Of a DNA stretch of 64,000 nucleotides, positions 52,571 through 60,892 are shown one piece after another (the stretch's first letter is position 1; each line of letters starts with the position of its first letter). The translations under genes were made by a program, and so were the position numbers. Origin of the DNA: CAWCTD01 sp963798455 (lineage in GTDB: Bacteria > Acidobacteriota > Terriglobia > Bryobacterales > Bryobacteraceae). Under the pieces are notes generated by a model. That model had not been told where the DNA came from, searched no databases, and was given only the letters and a program-made list of their open reading frames with translations. The DNA is taken from positions 2,728,001-2,792,000 of the forward strand of contig CAWCTD010000003.1 of assembly GCA_963798455.1 (NCBI GenBank). The letters run 5' to 3'.

Positions 52571-53713
52571 TTACATGTCAAGTTCTTTGTGCGCGTAGGC
52601 GATGCACTGGTTGTTCAAGTCTTGCTCAAGTTTCACCTGTTGCTCGGGGCTCAAGCCGCTGGTTCTCGGCAGGGGCTGCTTCGGGGGGTTCTTATGCACC
52701 AGGTCGAGCATGTGGGCCAGGTCACGGCCGGGCAGAGGGCTCACGGTGTCGTCAAACGTCACCCAGTACTTCTTGGTGTACACCGGGATCTTCAAGGGGT
52801 CACGCGTGATCATCTCCAGGGCAAAGATCATGTCCGGGTCCTTCTGGCGCAGGATCTGGACCATTCCCTTCAAATCGAGCATTCCAGTTCCCATGACCAC
52901 TTCGGACAGCAGGAAGCCGTCTTCATAAGGTTCGACCGCCATGTCCTTGATGTGCGCGAATTTGATATAGGGGAGCAGCGTGTTGAGGGTGTCCATGGGA
53001 TCTTCGCAGAGCGACATGTTGTTGCCGAAGTCCAGGCACACCCCGAGCCATTCACTCCCCATGCTTTTCATCCACACAGCATGCTCGGGGGAGCGGTAGC
53101 CCTTGTGGGTCTCGTATGCCAGTGCGATGCGATTCCTGCGCAAGACGGGTTCTACGAGAGCCGACTGCTTCTTGATCCGGTCGAACATCTCCTTCCAGGG
53201 CTCGAAGGAGTCGAACTCCTCGTAGCGCCGGCCGGTCAGCGCGGCATGGAAGCAGCGTGCGCCGGCTTCCTTGTACGCCTTGACCTGAGCTTCGAACTCC
53301 GGGAGCCCGCTCGCGTCGTTGGGCAATCGCGGGTCGCAGATCAGGTACATATCCAACGATTCCAGGCGCGCCCGGAACTTCTTGATCTCCTCGGGATCCG
53401 TGGACGGGGGATTGGTCTGCACGCCGGTCAAACCGATGTTGTGGCAATGCTGGACAATGTCGAATCCTCCCTGACCAGGACCGCGGCCCATGCCCGGACC
53501 GGCGCCCCGAGCGGGAGCCCCACCACCAGCGCCACGACCGGCGCCCCGTCCCCCAGCCCCGCGGCCGCCGCCGCCTCGCATCTCTATCGAGAAAGCCGTT
53601 GGGGCGCCCCCGAGGCGCGGCCTGCCCTTGATCTGGGCGCTCAAAGAAGATGCTGTAGATGATAACCAGGCTGGCGCAGTGCCAGCCATGGCGAGAACCT
53701 GCCTGCGGGTCAT
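52571..53713 (-). CDS. Exported TIM-barrel sugar isomerase/epimerase-like protein
   Basis: A 380-residue protein of the xylose-isomerase-like TIM-barrel superfamily. The N-terminus (MTRRQVLAMAGTAPAWLSST) is a twin-arginine-type signal, followed by a long Gly/Arg-rich tract (about residues 45-85). The barrel includes HCHNIGLTGVQTNPPS, IALAYETHKG, WLGVCLDFGNNMS (metal-ligand type Asp) and IKFAHIKDMAV. The ATG at 53713 has AGGAGG 9 bases upstream, which overrules a longer frame. First gene of the operon, 27 bases before the transaldolase-like gene. It is odd that an exported enzyme leads an otherwise cytoplasmic set. Confidence 0.82.
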   Translation of the reverse strand: MTRRQVLAMAGTAPAWLSSTASSLSAQIKGRPRLGGAPTAFSIEMRGGGGRGAGGRGAGRGAGGGAPARGAGPGMGRGPGQGGFDIVQHCHNIGLTGVQTNPPSTDPEEIKKFRARLESLDMYLICDPRLPNDASGLPEFEAQVKAYKEAGARCFHAALTGRRYEEFDSFEPWKEMFDRIKKQSALVEPVLRRNRIALAYETHKGYRSPEHAVWMKSMGSEWLGVCLDFGNNMSLCEDPMDTLNTLLPYIKFAHIKDMAVEPYEDGFLLSEVVMGTGMLDLKGMVQILRQKDPDMIFALEMITRDPLKIPVYTKKYWVTFDDTVSPLPGRDLAHMLDLVHKNPPKQPLPRTSGLSPEQQVKLEQDLNNQCIAYAHKELDM

Positions 53714-53801
53714 AAAGAAATTCCTCCTGGAATTGAGAAAAGTCCGATCCCTTAGATAATAGACCAGCCGGGCAGCCGTCTGCAGCCTCGTGCGGCCGTC
53801 A

Positions 53802-54224
53802 CTAGGGAGGGGGCCGCCCCACGAAGGTCTTGATCCTGCTAGCGATTCGGTCTCGAATCCGGCGAAACTCGGCCTTGCGCTCTTCCTCGGTCCCGAGGGC
53901 TTCGGCTGGATCCTCGAAACCCCAGTGGATGCGCTGCGTCTTGCCTGGAAAGATCGGACAAGACTCCTTGGCATTGTCACAGACGGTGATTACGTAGGTG
54001 AACTCCTGCCCCGCAAACTCGTCGACAGATTTCGAGCGGTGGCTGGAAATGTCGATTCCGAGCTCGCGCATGACATCGATCGCCTCGGGACGAACATGAC
54101 TCGGATTGGTCCCGGCGCTGAAAACTTCATACCGGTCGCCGAGGTAGTGGCGGAAAAGCCCTTCCGCCATCTGACTCCGCGCCGAATTACCCGTGCACAA
54201 CACCAGTATCCGGGCGCTGCTCAT
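53802..54224 (-). CDS. arsC: Arsenate reductase, thioredoxin-coupled LMW-PTP type
   Basis: Reduces arsenate to arsenite for export. The 140-residue protein has the phosphatase-like loop CTGNSARSQ (Cys10) and the redox pair Cys82 and Cys89 (VCDNAKESCP) that define the thioredoxin-dependent ArsC family. ATG 54224 places the loop at the normal residue 10; an ATG seven codons upstream is possible. It lies on the opposite strand from arsR-arsD-arsA-acr3, about 270 bases from the arsR start. Confidence 0.94.
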   Translation of the reverse strand: MSSARILVLCTGNSARSQMAEGLFRHYLGDRYEVFSAGTNPSHVRPEAIDVMRELGIDISSHRSKSVDEFAGQEFTYVITVCDNAKESCPIFPGKTQRIHWGFEDPAEALGTEEERKAEFRRIRDRIASRIKTFVGRPPP

Positions 54225-54340
54225 GTCATGACTCGCTTCCTCCATCGTAATGCCGGCCCCCAGGTCTGTTCATCCCTGGGCAGGCAGTTCGTTTAACGAC
54301 CCCTTGGCCATTTGGCAGAATTGCCAAGTATGGGCCAGAA

Positions 54341-54463
54341 GACATAGGCCCGATACGAGGCCCGGGCGCGGATGTTTCAACGGTCTCGAAGCATCTGTCC
54401 CTCCTCAAAGCGGCGGGGATCGTGGCCGATGAGAAGCGGGCAACCAAATCTGAGGATGTGTGA
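54341..54463 (+). pseudogene. Remnant of an ArsR-family HTH regulator
   Basis: One frame carries ADVSTVSKHLSLLKAAGIVADEKRA and then a stop at 54461. STVSKHLSLLKAAGIV is the recognition-helix region of ArsR-type repressors. The parts before and after that helix are missing. It lies between arsC and the intact arsR, so it looks like a decayed earlier regulator. Confidence 0.6.
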
Positions 54464-54488
54464 TAAAATGGAATCGTCAATCGACGAT
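54461..54488 (+). promoter_or_regulatory. arsR promoter with overlapping operator
   Basis: The -10-like TGATAAAAT (54461-54469) is followed by the inverted repeat ATCGTC-AATC-GACGAT (54473-54488), ending 5 bases before the arsR ATG. The position fits an ArsR operator blocking its own operon until arsenite binds. Confidence 0.6.
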
Positions 54489-54493
54489 ATTCG

Positions 54494-54841
54494 ATGAACA
54501 AAGATCCTGAGATCGAACCGGCCTGTTGCCCGGCCCCGGAGCCGGAGTTGGACTTGCGGCCCGTGGAAGGGGGCGCAGCCGACGAAGAACTGGCCCTGCT
54601 CGCCAAAGCCGCCGCCCATCCGGCGCGCGTGCGAATCCTCCGCCTCCTTTCCCGCAAAGAAGCCCGCGTGTGCAGCCAGATTGTAGGCGAGTTGCCGCTG
54701 GCCCAGTCCACCGTCTCGGAGCACCTCCGGATCCTCAAGGACGCGGGCTTGATCCGGAGCCGGGAGGAGGGCTCGCGTGTGGGGTACTGCATCAACTCCC
54801 CGGTTCTCCGGCGCTTCAAGGCCTTGGTCGCGATACTATGA
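54494..54841 (+). CDS. arsR: ArsR-family arsenic-responsive repressor
   Basis: A 115-residue winged-helix repressor. The DNA-binding core is HPARVRILRLLSRKEARVCS, QIVGELPLAQSTVSEHLRILKDAGLIRSREEGSRVGYCI. The classic ELCVCDL metal site is not present. Candidate thiols are Cys11-Cys12 near the N-terminus, Cys59 (RVCSQ) and the Cys in GYCIN, so metal binding would use a different arrangement, as in other ArsR subtypes. It heads the arsD-arsA-acr3 operon, with an inverted repeat just before its ATG. Confidence 0.9.
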   Translation: MNKDPEIEPACCPAPEPELDLRPVEGGAADEELALLAKAAAHPARVRILRLLSRKEARVCSQIVGELPLAQSTVSEHLRILKDAGLIRSREEGSRVGYCINSPVLRRFKALVAIL

Positions 54842-54859
54842 TCATCGGCAGTCGACGAT
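54841..54859 (+). promoter_or_regulatory. Second ArsR-operator-like site before arsD
   Basis: ATCATCGGCAGTCGACGAT begins in the last base of the arsR stop region and repeats the GTCGACGAT/ATCGTC half-site seen before arsR. It suggests extra control of arsD-arsA-acr3. By-eye match. Confidence 0.4.
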
Positions 54860-54877
54860 AAAGGAGAAATTCATACC

Positions 54878-55246
54878 GTGATAAAGAAGCTTGAAGTTTT
54901 CGATCCTCCGATGTGCTGCTCCACCGGTGTATGCGGGCCGAACGTCGATCCCGCCCTGGTCCAGTTTTCCTCGGATTTCCTGTGGGTGGCCGGCAAGGGC
55001 GTTCACGTGGAGCGCTACAACCTGGCGCAGCAGCCCCAAGCCTTTGCCGCCAACCAAGCCGTCAAAGCCGCGCTGACGGAGCACGGCAACGCTTGCCTCC
55101 CCCTAATCCTCGTCGATGGAGCGATCGTCAGTCAGGGACGATACCCCGTCCGCGAAGAACTCGCCAAGCTGGCCGGCCTGGAGGCTGGCGGGACGAAACC
55201 GTCCGGCCCACGGCTGCCGATCGTCCGTAGCCGCTGCTGCGGGTGA
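54878..55246 (+). CDS. arsD: ArsD arsenite metallochaperone
   Basis: ArsD hands As(III) to the ArsA ATPase. The 122-residue protein has the essential Cys12-Cys13-Cys18 (PMCCSTGVCG) and the thioredoxin-like end CLPLILVDGAIVSQGRYPVREELAK. A further vicinal Cys pair lies at the C-terminus (SRCCG), as in ArsD proteins with more than one cysteine site. The start is GTG 54878, about 10 bases after AAAGGAG. It ends 13 bases before arsA. Confidence 0.94.
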   Translation: MIKKLEVFDPPMCCSTGVCGPNVDPALVQFSSDFLWVAGKGVHVERYNLAQQPQAFAANQAVKAALTEHGNACLPLILVDGAIVSQGRYPVREELAKLAGLEAGGTKPSGPRLPIVRSRCCG

Positions 55247-55259
55247 GGGGAGACTCGGC

Positions 55260-57047
55260 ATGAATACCTCGGAGTTTCTTCAGAACGCCACGCGAGTCCT
55301 CTTCTTCACCGGCAAGGGCGGCGTGGGCAAGACCTCGCTGGCCTGCTCCACGGCGGTCACGCTCGCGGAACAAGGGAGAAGAGTGCTGCTGGTGAGCACG
55401 GACCCGGCCTCGAACCTGGATGAAGTGTTGGGCGTGACATTATCGGGAGCGCCCACGCCCGTGCCAGGAGCCGACGGCGTGTTCGCGCTCAACATCGACC
55501 CGGAAGCGGCGGCGGCTGCCTACCGCGACCGCGTCGTAGGCCCGTATCGCGGCGTGTTGCCCGAAGCTGCGGTCAACAGCATGGAAGAGCAGCTTTCCGG
55601 CGCCTGCACGGTCGAGATCGCAGCGTTCGACGAATTTACCAAGCTGCTCGGCGATGCCAACGCGACCACCGGCTTCGACCACATCATCTTCGATACCGCC
55701 CCGACCGGGCATACGCTCCGGCTGTTGAAGCTCCCGGCCGCGTGGACAGGCTTCATTGCCACTAATACGACCGGCACATCCTGCCTGGGTCCACTCGCCG
55801 GTCTCCAAGCGCAGAAAGCGCTTTACGACGCAAGCCTAAGGACACTCAGCGACGCCGCTTCCACCACCCTGGTACTTGTTAGCCGCCCCGAGTCCTCGGC
55901 GCTGGCCGAGGCGGACCGCACGAGGGCCGAACTGGCCGACATGGGCGTCACCAACCAGTACCTGTTTCTCAACGGGGTTTTCGTCGCCCGCGACCAGTCC
56001 GATCCCGCGGCTAGAGCTCTTGAGCAGCGGGGCCGTGAGGCGCTGGGGAAGACCCCCGCGGGACTTCGACGGCTGCCGACCTTCGAGGTTCCGCTGCTGC
56101 CCTATGCTCCCATGGGCGTAAGGAACCTTCGGGCCGTGTTTACGGACGGCGACTGGGGCGACGCTCCTGTGCAGCATGGAAGCGGACGCGAGGCCGCTGC
56201 TGCTCCCCCGCTTGCTGAACTCATCGACGAGATCGAGAAAGCCGGGCATGGTGTCGTGATGACCATGGGAAAGGGTGGGGTGGGCAAGACCACGGTAGCT
56301 TCCGCTATCGCCGTGGAGTTGGCGCATCGCGGTCACCGCGTTCATCTGAGCACCACTGACCCAGCCGCGCACTTGAGCTACACCATCGGGACAGCGGTTC
56401 CGGGTCTTTCCGTCAGCCGGATTGACCCGGCTGTGGAGACGCGAGCGTACTCCGAACAGGTGATGGCGAAGTCCGCACCCAATCTGGACGAGCACGGCAA
56501 GGCACTGCTCGAGGAGGACCTTCGGTCGCCTTGCACAGAGGAAATCGCCGTTTTCAGCGCGTTTGCGCAGACCGTGGCCCGCGGCGAGAACGAGTTTGTC
56601 GTCCTGGACACGGCTCCGACCGGCCACACTCTATTACTGCTGGATGCCACCGAGTCGTATCACCGGGAGGTGTCCCGCACCTCCAGCGACATGCCGGAGG
56701 CTGTCCGCCGCTTGTTGCCGCGGCTCCGCGATGCCGCCTTCACGCGAGTTCTGCTGGTCACGCTCCCCGAGGCGACACCCGTTCACGAAGCCGCGCGGCT
56801 CCAGGATGATCTCCTCCGTGCCGGCATCAAGCCCTTTGCGTGGGTGATCAACCAGAGCTTCTCCCATGACGGATTCCGCGACCCCGTCCTGGTGGAGCGC
56901 GGGGTGCGCGAGTTGCCGTTTATCGCCGAGGTCCGGGACGAGTTGGCGGTCCGGTTTGCGCTGGTGTCGTGGAAGCCCGAAGCACCAGTGGGTCCGGAGC
57001 GCCTAAGGGAACTGGCGAGTGAACGAACGGAGTGTGTGGCCCAGTGA
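55260..57047 (+). CDS. arsA: ArsA arsenite-efflux ATPase
   Basis: A 595-residue two-domain ATPase that energises arsenite extrusion. P-loops occur in both halves: FTGKGGVGKTS (residues 16-26) and TMGKGGVGKTT (about 339-349). The signature DTAPTGHTLRLL/LLL follows each. Metal-site cysteines are in SGACTVEIAAFDEF and RSPCTEEIAVFSAF. The ATG at 55260 has GAGGGGAG upstream; a longer frame starting inside arsD is not needed. It pairs here with an Acr3 carrier rather than ArsB. Confidence 0.96.
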   Translation: MNTSEFLQNATRVLFFTGKGGVGKTSLACSTAVTLAEQGRRVLLVSTDPASNLDEVLGVTLSGAPTPVPGADGVFALNIDPEAAAAAYRDRVVGPYRGVLPEAAVNSMEEQLSGACTVEIAAFDEFTKLLGDANATTGFDHIIFDTAPTGHTLRLLKLPAAWTGFIATNTTGTSCLGPLAGLQAQKALYDASLRTLSDAASTTLVLVSRPESSALAEADRTRAELADMGVTNQYLFLNGVFVARDQSDPAARALEQRGREALGKTPAGLRRLPTFEVPLLPYAPMGVRNLRAVFTDGDWGDAPVQHGSGREAAAAPPLAELIDEIEKAGHGVVMTMGKGGVGKTTVASAIAVELAHRGHRVHLSTTDPAAHLSYTIGTAVPGLSVSRIDPAVETRAYSEQVMAKSAPNLDEHGKALLEEDLRSPCTEEIAVFSAFAQTVARGENEFVVLDTAPTGHTLLLLDATESYHREVSRTSSDMPEAVRRLLPRLRDAAFTRVLLVTLPEATPVHEAARLQDDLLRAGIKPFAWVINQSFSHDGFRDPVLVERGVRELPFIAEVRDELAVRFALVSWKPEAPVGPERLRELASERTECVAQ

Positions 57048-57072
57048 AGGAGTTCGCCTTGGAGGCACTTGT

Positions 57073-58176
57073 ATGGAACAGACCCCAGTGCAGCCCCGAT
57101 TTGGGGAGAAGAGGCTGAACCTTTTCGAGCGTTACCTGACCTTGTGGGTGGGACTCTGCATGCTCGTCGGGGTGATGACGGGCAAGTTGGCGCCAGGGCT
57201 TGTCGATGTCCTGCGCAGGATGGAGTTCGGGTCGGGAAGCCAGATCAACGTTCCGATCGCCGTCCTGATCTGGCTGATGATCACACCAATGATGATGAAG
57301 GTGGACTTCACCTCCATCCGGAACGTCGGCAAGCGTCCGCGGGGCCTGCTGGTGACGCTGTTTGTGAACTGGCTGGTGAAGCCTTTCTCGATGGCGCTCA
57401 TCGGTTGGCTGTTCTTCCGCGTCCTGTTCTCCGCCTGGATCAGCCCGGCCGAGGCGGACCAGTACATCGCGGGCGTGATTATCCTCGCCGCCGCTCCCTG
57501 TACCGCCATGGTGTTTGTGTGGAGCTACCTGACGGACGGCGATCCGGCCTACACGCTGGTGCAGGTGTCGGTAAACGACCTGATCATGCTGCTGCTATTC
57601 GCGCCGATCGTGCGGTTCCTGGTGAGCGGCGCGTCGTCGCTCTCGGTCCCGTTCCTTGTCCTTCTGTACTCCGTAATCACCTTCATCGTGATCCCGCTTG
57701 CGGTGGGCACGTTGCTGAGAACATGGCTGATCCGCGGGCACGGCAAGGAGTGGTTTGAGACGACACTCCTCCCGCGATTCGCCCCGGTGACGATCGCCGC
57801 TTTGCTCGCGACGCTGGTGTTCATCTTCGCCTTCCAGGCTGACAACATCACCGGGAAGTTCTTTCACGTTGTGCTGATCGCCGTTCCCATCCTCATCCAG
57901 GTGTATTTCAACTCTTCGCTGACCTACGGACTCATGCGGCTCTTCCACGTCGACTACTCGGTGGCAGCTCCCGGCGCGCTAATCGGCGCCAGCAACTTCT
58001 TCGAACTGGCTGTAGCCACAGCCATCGCGCTGTTCGGGCCTGGCTCGGGCGCAGCCCTGGCCACCGTGGTTGGCGTGCTCGTGGAAGTACCCGTGATGCT
58101 CTCGGTCTGCGCGGCATGCAACCGGACGCGGCATTGGTTCGTGTACCGGGGGACACCGGACGCTTGCGCGTCCTGA
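57073..58176 (+). CDS. acr3: Acr3-family arsenite efflux permease
   Basis: A 367-residue, ten-helix carrier exporting As(OH)3. It carries the Acr3 landmarks LTLWVGLCMLVGVMTGKLAPG, the conserved Cys in ILAAAPCTAMVFVWSYLTDGDPAYTLVQVSVND, NSSLTYGLM, and GASNFFELAVATAIALFG. The ATG at 57073 has GGAGG 8 bases upstream; an earlier in-frame start overlaps arsA. Last gene of the operon; it converges with an MFS gene 47 bases away. Confidence 0.95.
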   Translation: MEQTPVQPRFGEKRLNLFERYLTLWVGLCMLVGVMTGKLAPGLVDVLRRMEFGSGSQINVPIAVLIWLMITPMMMKVDFTSIRNVGKRPRGLLVTLFVNWLVKPFSMALIGWLFFRVLFSAWISPAEADQYIAGVIILAAAPCTAMVFVWSYLTDGDPAYTLVQVSVNDLIMLLLFAPIVRFLVSGASSLSVPFLVLLYSVITFIVIPLAVGTLLRTWLIRGHGKEWFETTLLPRFAPVTIAALLATLVFIFAFQADNITGKFFHVVLIAVPILIQVYFNSSLTYGLMRLFHVDYSVAAPGALIGASNFFELAVATAIALFGPGSGAALATVVGVLVEVPVMLSVCAACNRTRHWFVYRGTPDACAS

Positions 58177-58223
58177 ACTCAGGCTGCCCACGTGGTCTCC
58201 CACGTTCACCCCGCGGGTTAGAG

Positions 58224-59510
58224 TCAGACCCGGCGCTGGCTGGGGTCGATCCAGGCCCAGCAGATGGCGCCCACGACGTAAAGGGCCGCCGTGAGGTAGA
58301 GTGGCGCGCTCCACGAGCCGAACCATTGGACGCAAAGCCCTACAACCATGGGGCTGAGGACGCCACCGATCTGGCCCGAGGTGTTCATGGCGCCGCTGAG
58401 GGTTCCGGCGTGCCGCCCTCCGAGGTCGATGCAGGAGCCCCACGCGGCAGGCAGCATGAAGTTAGCCGCCGCCCCTCCCAGGGCAATGAGCAGAGCCGAC
58501 GAATAAGGACTTGCCGTGGATGTCCCGGCCATCAGGCACCCTCCGGCGGCCAACAAAGCCGCGGCGCCGACGGTTGCGCGGCCGATACGCAGACCGAAGC
58601 GCTTGGTGAGACGGTCCGTCGTCATCCCGCCGAATAAGTCGGCCAGGACACTGAGGACTAGGGGCAGGCCGGCGAAAAAACCCAGCGAGACCGACGTGAA
58701 GCCGCGCACGTTCTTCAGGTACGTAGGCAGCCAGGTCACGTAGAAATTGAAGCCGTAAGCCTGGGTGAAGTACATCACGCAGATCAGCACAGTCATCCGG
58801 TTGGCCAGAAGCGCCTTCCACGGGGTGCCCTCGGACTTGTGCCCGGCCTCGATCATTCTGCCCTTCTCGATCCATTCCAATTCGTCCGCGCGCACCGCTC
58901 CATGTTGGGATGGCTCGTCGCGGAACCAGTAGCGCCAATAGAAAGCCCAAAAGAAGCCCACGGAACCGAAAGCCACGAACAGAAGACGCCAGGACATGTG
59001 CCCCAGCATGGCGGTGACCAGCAGCGGCGTGAAGCCTCCGGCCAGGTGCGCCCCCATGAAAAAGAAACCCTGGGCCGTGCCCCGCTCGGACAGGGGGAAC
59101 CAGCGCGAGAACGTGCGGGTGACATTGGGCCAGCAGCCCGCTTCGCCCCCCCCGAACAGGAAGCGCGTGACCAGCAGGGAGGTGTAGCTCCATGCCGCTC
59201 CGGTCAGCATGGTGAACGTAGACCACCAGGTCACGATGCGGGTCAACACCCGCCGCGTGCCGACGCGGTCCCCCCACCAGCCGCTCGGCATCTCGAACAT
59301 CGCGTAGGCCAGCGTGAACGCGCTGAAGACGAAACTCATCTGGATCTGGGTCAGCCCGAGATCCTTCATCATGTTGGGGGCCGTGACCGAGATGCAGGTG
59401 CGGTCCAGGTAGGTGATCATACCCAGCAGCACGGTCATGGCGGCCACCCGGTGACGCACGTGCGAACGCCCCGGAGCTACGGTGCGGTTCTCCTGGCGAA
59501 CAGGCATCAT
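58224..59510 (-). CDS. MFS transporter, anion:cation symporter (ACS) type
   Basis: A 428-residue, 12-helix carrier related to the one at 45017. Its opening is GMITYLDRTCISVTAPNMMKDLGL, with WGDRVGTRRVLTRIVTWWS, FGGGEAGCWPNVTRTFSRWFPLSERGTAQG and a late GGRHAGTLSGAMNTSGQIGGVLSPMVVG segment. Expected substrates are sugar acids or similar organic anions. It is the last gene of a three-gene minus-strand operon with a Gfo/Idh/MocA oxidoreductase (22-base gap) and a FucI-like isomerase, suggesting uptake of the sugar handled by those two. Confidence 0.88.
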   Translation of the reverse strand: MMPVRQENRTVAPGRSHVRHRVAAMTVLLGMITYLDRTCISVTAPNMMKDLGLTQIQMSFVFSAFTLAYAMFEMPSGWWGDRVGTRRVLTRIVTWWSTFTMLTGAAWSYTSLLVTRFLFGGGEAGCWPNVTRTFSRWFPLSERGTAQGFFFMGAHLAGGFTPLLVTAMLGHMSWRLLFVAFGSVGFFWAFYWRYWFRDEPSQHGAVRADELEWIEKGRMIEAGHKSEGTPWKALLANRMTVLICVMYFTQAYGFNFYVTWLPTYLKNVRGFTSVSLGFFAGLPLVLSVLADLFGGMTTDRLTKRFGLRIGRATVGAAALLAAGGCLMAGTSTASPYSSALLIALGGAAANFMLPAAWGSCIDLGGRHAGTLSGAMNTSGQIGGVLSPMVVGLCVQWFGSWSAPLYLTAALYVVGAICWAWIDPSQRRV

Positions 59511-59532
59511 CTGGATTGTTCTCCCTCGGGCT

Positions 59533-60855
59533 TCAGATCTTGATCAGGTCGTACGGCTTCCGCAGGGTACGCGTGAGCAGGCGGCTGGCCTCCCGATCGT
59601 TGACGAAATCTTCTTTCTGGGCGTCCCAGTGCAATGTTCTGCCGGTCTTAGCGGCAATCGTGCCGAGATGGCACGTCGCGGTCGAGGTGTATCCGGTCAT
59701 CTCATCCACGGCGCCCTTCGTTCCCACGCGAATCTGTTTGATGAAATTCTGGGCGTGCTGCAGCGTCACATCGGCGCCCTGGACGGCCTTTCTCTCCCCT
59801 TGAGAACCCCTCGGGCGTCCGGCTTCGGTGTACAGTTCGTACCCGATCCGGTCCACGTACAGGCTCGCCTTACTTCCGTAAAAAGCAAACCCGTGCGGAC
59901 GGTCGTACTGCCCCATGGCGTTGTAGTACCTTTGGCCGGCGTAACGGCCGCCGATCCCGAAGCCGTTGGTGTAGTTGAGCACGTACTCCATGACGAACTT
60001 GTCGTACTGGTAGAGAACGGTGTGCAGGTCGAAGACGTCGCCGGCGTTGTCGAGGAAAATGCGCTTGCCCACTGCCGAGATGGTGTGGGGGAAGGTCACG
60101 CCCATGACCTGGTGGACGCTGTCGATCCTGTGATTCCCGTAATCACAGATGTACCCGCCTGAGTAGTCAGAGAAGTTGCGATAGGTGGCCAGGAAACGGC
60201 CTCGATTGTACGGCGCCTTCGGCGACGGCCCCAGGTAAAAATCCCAGTCCAGACCGGCCGGCGGATCCGAATCAGGGACCTTCTTGAACATCCCTTCCAC
60301 GTTATTGCTGTTCCAGACGCGGACGAAGTTCACCGTGCCAATCTCGCCGGCTTGGACCATGCGGGCCGCCTCGGCGATGTGCGGGGCCGAGCGCTGCTGA
60401 GTCGCGGGCATGAGGATCTTCTTGGTTCGTCGCACCGCCTCAACCATGGCTCGCCCTTCCCGAACGGTCAGCGAGAACGGCTTCTCCACGAACACGTGCT
60501 TGCCCGCCTCCAGGGCCAGCACAGCGGGAATAGCGTGCCAATGGTCCGGAGTGGCCACATAAACGGCGTCGATCTCCTTCAACTCGAGGAGCTTGCGAAA
60601 GTCCCGGAAGGTCTTGGCCTTCCCCTCACTCAGCGCCTTCGACCCTTGTTCCGCGTTCGAATCGTACACGTCGCAGACGGCCACTATTTCCGTGTTCGGC
60701 GCCTTCAGCAGTCCGGTGCTGACATACCGGCCTCGGCCGCCAGACCCGATCAGTCCAACCGCAACGCGGTCGTTGGCTCCCAGGACTCTGTCCGCCGAGA
60801 GGGCCGTCCAGCCCGCGGTCACAGCCGCATCTCTTATGAATTCACGTCTTTCCAT
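59533..60855 (-). CDS. Exported Gfo/Idh/MocA oxidoreductase
   Basis: A 440-residue NAD(P)-dependent oxidoreductase-like protein. The N-terminus MERREFIRDAAVTAGWTALS is a twin-arginine-like signal. The Rossmann fold follows (VAVGLIGSGGRGRYVSTGLL, VAVCDVYD), then YVATPDHWHAIPAVLALEAGKHVFVEKPFSL with the EKP Lys, and the C-terminal (beta) domain with DYGNHRIDSVHQVMG holding candidate catalytic His/Asp. The ending LLTRTLRKPYDLIKI is shared with the homolog at 62468. Middle gene of the isomerase/oxidoreductase/MFS operon. Some exported homologs carry their own cofactor; whether this one does is unknown. Confidence 0.88.
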   Translation of the reverse strand: MERREFIRDAAVTAGWTALSADRVLGANDRVAVGLIGSGGRGRYVSTGLLKAPNTEIVAVCDVYDSNAEQGSKALSEGKAKTFRDFRKLLELKEIDAVYVATPDHWHAIPAVLALEAGKHVFVEKPFSLTVREGRAMVEAVRRTKKILMPATQQRSAPHIAEAARMVQAGEIGTVNFVRVWNSNNVEGMFKKVPDSDPPAGLDWDFYLGPSPKAPYNRGRFLATYRNFSDYSGGYICDYGNHRIDSVHQVMGVTFPHTISAVGKRIFLDNAGDVFDLHTVLYQYDKFVMEYVLNYTNGFGIGGRYAGQRYYNAMGQYDRPHGFAFYGSKASLYVDRIGYELYTEAGRPRGSQGERKAVQGADVTLQHAQNFIKQIRVGTKGAVDEMTGYTSTATCHLGTIAAKTGRTLHWDAQKEDFVNDREASRLLTRTLRKPYDLIKI

Positions 60856-60892
60856 GACTGATCCTCTAAACGTCCGCGGAGCCCGCTGGCGC

